Of a stretch of 64,000 bases of DNA, positions 40,914 to 49,028 are shown in pieces (the stretch's first letter is position 1; every line of letters starts with the position of its first letter). Below the pieces are notes generated by a model that worked only from the letters and a program-made list of their open reading frames with translations, searched no databases and was not told the origin of the DNA. The position numbers were made by a program, and so were the translations under genes. Source of the stretch: Planctomycetaceae bacterium (GTDB lineage: Bacteria > Planctomycetota > Phycisphaerae > Phycisphaerales > SM1A02); assembly GCA_947490615.1 (NCBI GenBank), contig CANLHK010000001.1, positions 62,001 through 126,000 of the forward strand, read 5' to 3'.

Positions 40914-41807
40914 ATGGCGCTTCTAGACAATCTCCTGACGCTTCACCGAGTCGACAGCCAAGTCCGAGCCCTGAGTAGCAGAGTCGACAGCGCGAAGACT
41001 TACTTCGCGGCGCAGGAGCGACAGTTGGGGCTTCTCGAGAAGCAGCGGGACGAGCTCGCCACCCAATTGCGCCAGCTCAAGGCGTCGGTGCATGCGCTTG
41101 AGCTCGACCAGACCACGGCAACGGACCGCGTGACCAAGCTGCGCAGCGAGCTCAACCTTGCCACCAACGACAAGCAGTACAAGGCGATCCTCAACGAGAT
41201 GAAGGTCCTCGAGGGGCAGAAGGACGACATCGTCCGTCGCGCTGTCGAGGAGATGCAGCGCGTCGAAGAATCCACCAAGCGCGGCGAAACCCACGCCTCC
41301 ACGATCGTCGAGCGCCAGAAGATCCGCGAAGTCGCCAAGGGCAAGCTCGCCGAGTGCTTGGCCGAGGTCGGCGAGCGCTTGTCTGAGCTCGAAGCTGAGC
41401 GCACCCGCGCCGCCGATCTGATCCCCGAGCGTGACCGCAAGCTCTTCGACAAGGTGGCCGACCTCACCGAAGGTCAGACCATGGCCGAGGTGACGATTGT
41501 CGATCTGCGCCACCGCGAGTTTGCCTGCGGCGAGTGCAACATTGAAGTCCCCTTTGAGACCTTCGCGCGACTGAGTTCGAACTCGGAGTCGGTCGTGCAG
41601 TGCAAGGCGTGCGCGCGCATTCTCTTTCTCGCCGAAGCGAACCGCGGCGGCGAGAAGGCCAAGCCCGAGCGCAGCAAGTCTGGCGCTGGGAAGTCCGACG
41701 ACGCGCCAACCCCGCGCAAGCGCTCAGCCTCGAGCAAGGCTCCTTTGACTGAGGAAGAACAACTCCTCAAGGACAAGGCCAAGTTCGAGAAGACGCGCAA
41801 GCTCTGA
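40914..41807 (+). CDS. Coiled-coil C4-type zinc-ribbon protein (CT398-like)
   Basis: 297 residues from ATG 40914 (MALLDNLLTLHRVDSQVRAL). The first ~170 residues form a long coiled-coil hairpin, with 'RSELNLATNDKQYKAILNEM' at its tip region. A C4 zinc ribbon follows (CGECNIEVPFETFARL...CKAC). This is the architecture of the zf-RING_7/CT398 family. The tail (about 250-297) is Lys/Ser-rich and probably disordered, an addition to the usual ~240 residues. The family is proposed to interact with RNA polymerase or secretion parts in different bacteria, so no firm role is given. Upstream starts in the same ORF lack support. Confidence 0.85.
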   Translation: MALLDNLLTLHRVDSQVRALSSRVDSAKTYFAAQERQLGLLEKQRDELATQLRQLKASVHALELDQTTATDRVTKLRSELNLATNDKQYKAILNEMKVLEGQKDDIVRRAVEEMQRVEESTKRGETHASTIVERQKIREVAKGKLAECLAEVGERLSELEAERTRAADLIPERDRKLFDKVADLTEGQTMAEVTIVDLRHREFACGECNIEVPFETFARLSSNSESVVQCKACARILFLAEANRGGEKAKPERSKSGAGKSDDAPTPRKRSASSKAPLTEEEQLLKDKAKFEKTRKL

Positions 41808-41819
41808 GTTGCCGCGCTG

Positions 41820-43718
41820 CTACCTCGGCAGCGCGATGCGCATCACGCGATCGACTGGAAGGTCGCTGTACTCCAACAACTCGCCGCTGGGTAATCGCAC
41901 CGTGAGGTTCGCGATCGTGGTCGCGTGGCCCAATCCAAAGTGCGCGATCGGCTCGCACTGCGATTGGTAGCTGCGCGTGGGTGAAAGCACGCGGCGTTGC
42001 ATGGTGCTGACGCCGGCTTGGACAGTCGTGACCGAAACCTCTGCACCGACCGCCACGCGCCCCGCGATCGACACAGCAAGCCAATGGTGATTGGTCGCAC
42101 ACTCGTTGCGCAACACGCGAGCCCTTCCGCCAAGGTCGACCGCCACGAGATCGAGATCGCCATCGCCATCGAGATCGCCCGAGGCGAGTCCTCGTCCCAC
42201 CATCGGCTCGCCCAATGCGCCGATGGCGTCGGCGGGTGCTTCCACAAACAGCGGCACGCTCGCGCCACCGCGATTCAGAAAGAGCTGACCGCGCTGCGCG
42301 TAAGTCTGCGAGGGTTGCAGGCGAGCGATCTCGGGTTCGAGATGACCGTTGAGCTGCACGATGTCCTCATCACCATCAAGGTCCGCGTCAAGAAAGAGCG
42401 TGCCGAAAGTGAGGAAACGCCGCGTCGGTGCGCCGAAACCCTGACCCAGCGCTTCGTCGGAAAAGACGGGGCGCGCGCGATCGCGGATGTAGAGCGCGCT
42501 TGGTTCGTTGGCGAAGTTCCCGATGGCAATCGCAAGCTCCTCGTTGTTGCGCGGCCACGCCACATCGATGCCCATCGCGCCTGTCGCGCTGCCATCACGA
42601 TCAAAGGCGAATCCCGTTTCCACCGCGATGTCTGCAAATCGTGGCGCGCCGTCGGGTGAAGCTCCGAGATTGCGCAAGAGAAACTTGGGAGTCTTGTCGT
42701 TGGCCACGAGGATGTCGACGCGTCCGTCGCGGTCCGCATCCACGAAGGCGAGCCCGAGCGCTTTGGCGGCCAATGCGTTGCTCACAGGATTGCGCAGCAC
42801 GACACCGGACGACTCGCTTGCGTCCGTCAGCACACCCGCGTTGTTCACCAGAAGAGCCAGCGCTGCGCCAGCGAACCCTGTCGGCGCGCCGTACGCGCGA
42901 CCAATGCCATCGAGCGTGTAGTTCACAGCACGATCAATCGCGGGCGACCACTGCACATAGTTCGCCACGACAACATCAAGGTCGCCGTCGAGGTCAGCAT
43001 CAAACATTCCAGCGCTCGAACCCCACGCGGAATCTTGTGGGAGAGCGGCCTCCACGAATTCCAAGGCGCCCGACGCGCCAACGCGATTGAGCAGCAACCG
43101 ATCCTGTCCCACGCACGCGAGATAGAGATCACTGCGTTCATCGCCATCGACATCACCGATGGCCAGGCCGTTGGCGAAACTGTTGAGTGTCGGAATCGCC
43201 GCGCGATCGAGCGGCATGAACGCGAGGGCGCCACCGGGTGTCGTCCGATTCAGGTAGACCCGCACGCCGCCCTGCGCTGCGGCGGGATCGTTTGAAGCAT
43301 CGGCTTCGAGGGGTTGCCCTTGCGTGAAGATGAGATCGGGAAGCGCGTCACCATCGAGGTCGGCGATCCCGACGCCGCCGCTGAGGCACTCAGGAAGGAG
43401 CTTCCCGCCGCGCGCGCCCGACTCGTGCACGAAGTCGACTCCCGAACTCGCCGCGACATCCACCAAGCGCACCGGCTCTGGAGCCTGAAATCCTGCAGCG
43501 GGACTCGGGAGCGGCGCCGTAACGGGATCCGCCGATCCTGGCGTTTGACGAGGTGTTGGGCGCAGCAGGGCGACGCCCAGAGCGATCGCGGCGACGATGG
43601 CCATGACCGTGAAGGAGCGCCAAAACCCGCGGCCAACGAGGCGATCGTCGCCAGGAGTTTCAGAAAGATCGTGCGGTTCTTCAGTCACAGTTCCGAGTGT
43701 AGCGACGACCGTGCGCAC
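41820..43718 (-). CDS. CRTAC1-type FG-GAP/ASPIC-UnbV protein
   Basis: 632 residues. One membrane anchor near the N-terminus (TVMAIVAAIALGVALL, about 37-52) puts the body outside the cytoplasm. It then carries about six FG-GAP/VCBS-type repeats with D-x-D-G-D calcium loops ('GIADLDGDALPDLIF', 'AIGDVDGDERSDLYLA', 'MFDADLDGDLDVVVANY', 'ASGDLDGDGDLDLVAVD'). An ASPIC/UnbV module ends it ('NHHWLAVSIAG', 'YQSQCEPIAHFGLGHATTIA', 'RLPSGELLEY'). The predicted fold is a calcium-stabilised propeller, possibly binding surface glycans or proteins. GTG at 43718 or 43688 are both possible starts. It converges on the coiled-coil zinc-ribbon gene. Confidence 0.85.
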   Translation of the reverse strand: MRTVVATLGTVTEEPHDLSETPGDDRLVGRGFWRSFTVMAIVAAIALGVALLRPTPRQTPGSADPVTAPLPSPAAGFQAPEPVRLVDVAASSGVDFVHESGARGGKLLPECLSGGVGIADLDGDALPDLIFTQGQPLEADASNDPAAAQGGVRVYLNRTTPGGALAFMPLDRAAIPTLNSFANGLAIGDVDGDERSDLYLACVGQDRLLLNRVGASGALEFVEAALPQDSAWGSSAGMFDADLDGDLDVVVANYVQWSPAIDRAVNYTLDGIGRAYGAPTGFAGAALALLVNNAGVLTDASESSGVVLRNPVSNALAAKALGLAFVDADRDGRVDILVANDKTPKFLLRNLGASPDGAPRFADIAVETGFAFDRDGSATGAMGIDVAWPRNNEELAIAIGNFANEPSALYIRDRARPVFSDEALGQGFGAPTRRFLTFGTLFLDADLDGDEDIVQLNGHLEPEIARLQPSQTYAQRGQLFLNRGGASVPLFVEAPADAIGALGEPMVGRGLASGDLDGDGDLDLVAVDLGGRARVLRNECATNHHWLAVSIAGRVAVGAEVSVTTVQAGVSTMQRRVLSPTRSYQSQCEPIAHFGLGHATTIANLTVRLPSGELLEYSDLPVDRVMRIALPR

Positions 43719-43783
43719 TTCCGTTTGAGCCGCGGTCGATTAGGCTGCGCTTCTGTGTCCGACCGACACACCTAGGAGTCCCC

Positions 43784-46093
43784 ATGTCCTCGATCTTTGC
43801 TTTGGTTCGTGCTCTTTTCCTCGCCCCCATGTTTGCGTTGGCCGCGGTGCTCACAGTGCCGACGATTGGACAATCGACTCCGACGAACAGCACGCCACCT
43901 GTGCTCGCGCCGTCCGTCGACGCGGGTTGGCCGCGCGACTTCGTTCTCGACAGCAACAAGGTGCGCGTCTTTCAGCCTCAGGTGACGAGTTGGCCCAACC
44001 TCGACCGCATCAACTTTCTTGCAGCCGTGTCGATTGCGCCCGTCTCAGCGCCCTCGGACTGGATCTACGGCACGATTGAAGTCGACGCCGCCACCGAGGT
44101 GTCGTACGGCAATCGCCTCGTCGTGCTGACCGATCGGAAGATCCGTGCGGTGCAATTCAGCGACCAACCTGCCGATGTTGCAGCGCGACTCGAGAAGACG
44201 ATCCGCGCCTCGTTCTCAGGAACCAAGCCGCTCTCGGTCTCGCTCGATCGGCTCATCGCGGGCATGGACCTCTCGAAACTCAATGTGCCGCGCGTCGATG
44301 TCTCGTTGGCTCCGCCACCGATCTACACCAGCACGACACCCGCGGTCCTCATGGTCCTGATCGGAAAGCCGCGCTTTCAGGCAGCGCCAGGAAGTAACGG
44401 TGCGCTGCTTTATGCGCTGAACACGAACTGGGATCTCTTCCTCGAACCCGCTTCGAAGCGTTACTTCCTGCGCAACGATTCGTCGTGGCTCACGACGAAT
44501 GACCTTGAGAAGGGAACCTGGACCGCAGCGAGCAGCCTCCCTGCCGCTTTCAGCACGCTGCCCAGTGATGCCAACTGGCAGGATGTGCTCGCGGCGATGC
44601 CGCCGAAGGCTGGCGCGGTGGTTCCCAAGGTCTTCGTGGCCCATGAACCGAGTGAGCTCATCGTCCTTGACGGTGAAGCGCAGCTCGAGCCCATCGACGG
44701 CACTTCGCTCATGCTTGTTGTGAACGCCGACAACGACCTCGTCTACGACAGCGTCTCGCACGCCTACTACCTGCTCGCTGCAGGACGCTGGTTCCGCGCC
44801 GCCACGCTCAACGGTCCGTGGGAGAGCGCGAGTTCCTCACTGCCCGCTGATTTTGCGCGCATCGGTGCGGACTCAAGCGCAGGACATTTGCTCGCGTCGA
44901 TTCCAGGAACGCCCGCAGCAACGCACGCTGCGATCTTGGCCTCGATTCCTCAGAAGGCGACGGTCACGCGCAGCGCGATGTCGTTGACCGTCGCCTACAA
45001 CGGCGAACCAATGTTCGTGCCCATCGACGGCACCACGGTGAGCTACGCGCGCAACACTCCATCAGCCGTGTTGCTGGTGGGCGGTCGATACTACTGCTGC
45101 TCGAACGCAGTCTGGTTTACCGCGCTGACTCCGAAGGGCGCGTGGGTCGTTGCCGATGTGATCCCCGCTGCGATCTACACCATTCCACCGACAAGTTCGA
45201 TGTACTCCGTCACAACTGTGCGCGTCTATGACTCGACGCCTGATGTCGTCGTCTACGGCTACACCAGCGGCTACAGCGGTGCGACGGTTGCGGCGACAGG
45301 CGTGGTGATGTTCGGACTCGGACTCGCCGTCGGCGCTGTGATCGCAGACGACGACTGCTGCTGGAACTACGCGTATCCCTCCTGCTACTACTCCTACGGT
45401 TGCGGCGCCTACTGGTATGGCGGCTGCGGCGGCTATGTCTGCGGCGGCGCGCACTACGGGCCCTACGGCGGGTGTGGATCGTGGGCGGCGTACAACCCTT
45501 CAACGGGCTTCTACTCGCGCGGCGGCTACGCCTACGGACCAGGTGGCGCCACGGCCTACCGCGCTGCCTACAACCCGTCGACGGGTGTCGGCGGCGCGCG
45601 CACGGCGGGCGTCACCCCCTACGGATCGTGGACGCACGGTGTGGCGACCAACGGAGATCGATGGGTCGAAGGCGGCACCGTGGACACCCGTCGCGGCGAT
45701 GCGGCGGCCGTGCATGGATCTGAAGGCGCAGGCGCTGCGCATGTGGACACGCGTTCGGGCAACAGCACCACGGTGGCGCGCACGGGAACGGGCGAGGTCT
45801 ACGCGGGACACAACGGCGAGGTCTACCAGCGCAGTGACGATGGTTGGCAGCAGGTCGGCGGTAATCGCAGCACTTCGACGACGCGCAACGATGCTGCAGC
45901 ACAACGCGACGCCAACTTGAACAGCGAAGAAGGCGCGCGCGCGCGCGGCAATGCCGAGGCGAACGAGTCCCAGCGCTTCCGCGATTCTGGTGGTTACAAC
46001 CAAACCAACCAGTCCAGCGGATCAAGCGGGTCACGATCCGGAAGCAGCGGTGGATCGCGGGGCGGTGGCGGTGGACGCGGCGGGCGCCGCTAA
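43784..46093 (+). CDS. Large secreted Gly/Tyr/Cys-rich protein, unrecognised
   Basis: 769 residues with a signal peptide (MSSIFALVRALFLAPMFALA...). The first ~480 residues contain three or four related units around 'YYLLAAGRWFRAATLNGPWESASSSLPADFARI' ('KRYFLRNDSSWLTTNDLEKG', 'GRYYCCSNAVWFTALTPKG'), a W-x-PW-type repeat seen in surface proteins of soil and aquatic bacteria. A possible membrane segment (GVVMFGLGLAVGAVIA) follows. Next come ~60 residues extremely rich in Tyr, Gly and Cys ('DDDCCWNYAYPSCYYSYGCG'), then 'AAYNPSTG' repeats and a low-complexity Ser/Gly/Arg tail. No catalytic motif is recognised. It probably lies at the cell surface or in the matrix. Confidence 0.8.
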   Translation: MSSIFALVRALFLAPMFALAAVLTVPTIGQSTPTNSTPPVLAPSVDAGWPRDFVLDSNKVRVFQPQVTSWPNLDRINFLAAVSIAPVSAPSDWIYGTIEVDAATEVSYGNRLVVLTDRKIRAVQFSDQPADVAARLEKTIRASFSGTKPLSVSLDRLIAGMDLSKLNVPRVDVSLAPPPIYTSTTPAVLMVLIGKPRFQAAPGSNGALLYALNTNWDLFLEPASKRYFLRNDSSWLTTNDLEKGTWTAASSLPAAFSTLPSDANWQDVLAAMPPKAGAVVPKVFVAHEPSELIVLDGEAQLEPIDGTSLMLVVNADNDLVYDSVSHAYYLLAAGRWFRAATLNGPWESASSSLPADFARIGADSSAGHLLASIPGTPAATHAAILASIPQKATVTRSAMSLTVAYNGEPMFVPIDGTTVSYARNTPSAVLLVGGRYYCCSNAVWFTALTPKGAWVVADVIPAAIYTIPPTSSMYSVTTVRVYDSTPDVVVYGYTSGYSGATVAATGVVMFGLGLAVGAVIADDDCCWNYAYPSCYYSYGCGAYWYGGCGGYVCGGAHYGPYGGCGSWAAYNPSTGFYSRGGYAYGPGGATAYRAAYNPSTGVGGARTAGVTPYGSWTHGVATNGDRWVEGGTVDTRRGDAAAVHGSEGAGAAHVDTRSGNSTTVARTGTGEVYAGHNGEVYQRSDDGWQQVGGNRSTSTTRNDAAAQRDANLNSEEGARARGNAEANESQRFRDSGGYNQTNQSSGSSGSRSGSSGGSRGGGGGRGGRR

Positions 46094-46119
46094 ACAGGCG
46101 CACTAGACCAGCAATCAAA

Positions 46120-49008
46120 TCACGGAACGACGAGTGCGCTGTTCGGCAAGAGATCGCCTTCCAAGCGACCTTCGCGCATGAGCGGGTAGATCACCGTGGC
46201 TTCTGCTGCGTGATTCGCCCATGGATAGCGCTCTCGCGCGAGACGCACCGCGGTGTCGCGGGCGTTCTCGTCGGGCTTGTAGAGCGCGTGCTGCTTGCGT
46301 GCGGCCTCCGCGCCTCCTTGGTCATTGAGCGCCGTGCAGGCACGCACGCGCAGCCACCAAGTTGGCGCTTGCTCAGGGTCAATCGCCAGCGACGCATCGA
46401 CCGCGCGCAAGGCTTCGTAGGCAAGCTCCGCTTCATCCGCGAGATCACCGCGCCCTAACGCCAGCTCTTCGAGAGCAGTCTCGGCAAGCTCATGAAGAAC
46501 GCGGGTGTCGAGAGAGAAGTCGAAGCCGCGCTCACGCGCCGTTGCGAAATCGGTCGCAAGAACACGACGGAAGCCCTCGAGCGCAGCGGTGAAGTTTCCG
46601 TTCTGCTTATCCACGAGTGCCGTGAAGTACGCGATCGTCCATGGAAACGAAGGCTTCGCACCATCGGCTGCAGCCTTGGTCGCGCGCGTCAACGCGGCGG
46701 CGGCCTCTTCGAGCCGACCTTCACGAATCGCCAGACGCGCCGAGGCCAGCGCACCCACGGAGGGCGCGAGCGACTCCACCATCTGAAATGCCTCCTGCGC
46801 TTGCACGAGCGCGCCACGGCCTGCGCCGCGATCGCCTTCGCGCAGAAGTCCGATGCCGTAGTCGTACCAGCGCTGCCACGCGACGATCGCATCGTCCGCG
46901 CCCCGCCGCGCCCCGTAAATCGTGCCGTCTTGAGCGCGCAACGGAAGCGTGACGCGATCGCGCGCGAGGACCAGAACCGGCAGATCATTGACTCGCTCTT
47001 CACCGAGCGAGTACTGCACATACGCAGCATCAAACTTGCGGTAGCGAACTTCGGTCACGATCTCAATGGGAGCCGCCGCCGTCAGCGGGACATCGACTTG
47101 CAGATGCGTCACATCGCCCGCGCCCGGAGGAATCTGGTTGTTGTAGAGGCTCAGGAAGATGTCCTGCGGATTGCGGCGATCGATGCGATGCCCCGAGCGG
47201 TCAATGACGAACGCGTTGAACATCCGCGACCAAGGATCGAGTGCGCCGCGCGCGTTCATCCCGCCTGTCGTGCCGAGATCCGCTTCGCCGCAACGCGCGC
47301 GCGCGTAGAGCCACGCCTCGTTGGAGTCGGCCGTTCCCTGCGTGAACTCATGGCCAATGTCGAGTGTGCGCACGACGACTTCGAGGAGGTACTTCTTTCC
47401 CGCCTCAAGCACTGGAAACTCTCCACCGATGATCGACAACGCGCCGTCGATGGTGCCACCCTCGCGCACCGCAAAGAGATCGACGCGCAAGGTCGTGCGA
47501 TTGAAGAGCGCGTGCCCCGCTTGGATCGATTGACGCGCGGCGTCGGCCGACTCGTTGGAATACTCCTCGCCAGCGTCTGGCACCATCGCACCCGTCGATT
47601 GGTCGACAAGCGTCGAAAGCGCGGTATTGGCGCTGGGAAACGCATGAGAAAGCACGCTGCGAACTCCCGAGCCGTCGCGATCGCGCGCCGCGAAGTCGTT
47701 GCTCGGTTGTTCCTTCATGTGACAACTGCTGCAGTTCTGCGCCGCCGTTTCGGGGTAGTACCAACCCAGCACCCCATGCCCGCTGCGCCCCGAGGCGAGG
47801 AAGGACCCGTAGTGATCCTGCCCGCGGAGCCATTTGTAGTCGTTGAGTTCTTTCGGCAACGAAACCTTGTGGCACGACGCGCAGAACTGGCTCGACCGAT
47901 GAACGGAGTCCTTTAGAAAGGTGCGCTTGTGAAACGCAGGCTTGGCCTTGATGAGCTGGTTCGACGCCCACTGCAAGAGCGGCGAGTCGCTGAAAGCCAA
48001 CGGATAGTGCGCACTGGCTTCGATGGTGTAGTCGGCGTTGCCACGCGGACTGTCAATCGACACGATGCCATGGCAGACCGTGCAGGTGATGCTCGCGCGT
48101 CCTAAGGGATCGCTCGCCACGGCGTAGTTGGGGTCGTCCCACTTGGGATCCTCAAACGCACCAGAGAAGAATGGCACGGGATCATGACAGCCTGCGCAGA
48201 AGCGCGCGTCGCGGACGCTTCCTTCGTTGGCGTGGGCGCGCTGACGAGTCTCTCGCACACTGGCGGTGTAGAACGGATTGTTGAACGAACTCACCGCGTG
48301 CGCCGAGTGCGCCCAACTGCGCGTGACATCGGCGTGGCACTCGATGCAGTACTCGTTGGTCATCATGCTTGACGCAGGAATGAACGCGCCCGTTGCGGTC
48401 TTTGCCAGTGAGGGCTCAAAGTATTGCTGGCCATCCTTGGGCCGCGCCGCTGTGTCGCCTGATGCCGCGAAGTGAAACGAGACCGCTCCCGCCACGACCA
48501 ATGCCGCAGCGATCGCCCAGCGCACGCCGATCTTCCACCGAATCGTTCGGCCCGAGAGTCGATGCACCACAAACATCCACACCGCAGCCACGGGCGCCAC
48601 CACATGCAGCCAGTAGATGAGATCACGCCACGCTGGTTCGCGCACGCCGATGGTGGTGCCCGCAAGTTCGACGCGCGTGAGCAGCATGCCCGTCGTCAGC
48701 AGCACGATGGCACTGATGAAGGTGGCGATCCCCGCAGCAATCGCGCGCGGATTGGGGCGTGACCGCACATTGCGCCAGTGAAACACGCCAAAGGCGATTG
48801 TCGGCAGCACGATCGCAAAGCCGAGCGCGAGATGCGCGAGAAAGTTCCACAGATAGAACTGGTTCTGCAGCGTTCGTCCCGACGACCACTCGAGGAGCGT
48901 CACCGAACTGAGATAGACGCTGTTCACCACCAAGAGCGCGAACAATCCAAGCAGCGTCGTGAGCACGACGCGCAAGCGCGGACCGACAGCTGGTCGAGTG
49001 ACTTTCAC
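46120..49008 (-). CDS. Membrane pentaheme c-type cytochrome with TPR tail
   Basis: 962 residues, GTG start, 20 bases after the preceding gene. The N-terminal ~180 residues have about five membrane helices; H59 and H77 lie in one and H135-x13-H149 in another, a pattern that could ligate heme b. Next, five CxxCH heme-c sites: CIECH (221), CAGCH (271), CTVCH (308), then CASCH and CSSCH before about residue 440, in cytochrome c554/NrfA-like spacing. A beta-rich domain and a TPR-like helical region (about 700-930) complete it. The architecture suggests electrons passing between a quinone pool and periplasmic or outside partners. It is the last gene of the ferredoxin-to-cytochrome operon. The redox substrate is unknown. 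Confidence 0.85.
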   Translation of the reverse strand: MKVTRPAVGPRLRVVLTTLLGLFALLVVNSVYLSSVTLLEWSSGRTLQNQFYLWNFLAHLALGFAIVLPTIAFGVFHWRNVRSRPNPRAIAAGIATFISAIVLLTTGMLLTRVELAGTTIGVREPAWRDLIYWLHVVAPVAAVWMFVVHRLSGRTIRWKIGVRWAIAAALVVAGAVSFHFAASGDTAARPKDGQQYFEPSLAKTATGAFIPASSMMTNEYCIECHADVTRSWAHSAHAVSSFNNPFYTASVRETRQRAHANEGSVRDARFCAGCHDPVPFFSGAFEDPKWDDPNYAVASDPLGRASITCTVCHGIVSIDSPRGNADYTIEASAHYPLAFSDSPLLQWASNQLIKAKPAFHKRTFLKDSVHRSSQFCASCHKVSLPKELNDYKWLRGQDHYGSFLASGRSGHGVLGWYYPETAAQNCSSCHMKEQPSNDFAARDRDGSGVRSVLSHAFPSANTALSTLVDQSTGAMVPDAGEEYSNESADAARQSIQAGHALFNRTTLRVDLFAVREGGTIDGALSIIGGEFPVLEAGKKYLLEVVVRTLDIGHEFTQGTADSNEAWLYARARCGEADLGTTGGMNARGALDPWSRMFNAFVIDRSGHRIDRRNPQDIFLSLYNNQIPPGAGDVTHLQVDVPLTAAAPIEIVTEVRYRKFDAAYVQYSLGEERVNDLPVLVLARDRVTLPLRAQDGTIYGARRGADDAIVAWQRWYDYGIGLLREGDRGAGRGALVQAQEAFQMVESLAPSVGALASARLAIREGRLEEAAAALTRATKAAADGAKPSFPWTIAYFTALVDKQNGNFTAALEGFRRVLATDFATARERGFDFSLDTRVLHELAETALEELALGRGDLADEAELAYEALRAVDASLAIDPEQAPTWWLRVRACTALNDQGGAEAARKQHALYKPDENARDTAVRLARERYPWANHAAEATVIYPLMREGRLEGDLLPNSALVVP

Positions 49009-49028
49009 GCGCTGAGTCTAACGGCCAA

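Noticed and set aside
46492-47916. 474-residue + strand ORF opposite the pentaheme cytochrome
   Set aside because: Arg/Asp-rich antisense composition without motifs; the minus strand has five CxxCH sites in frame.
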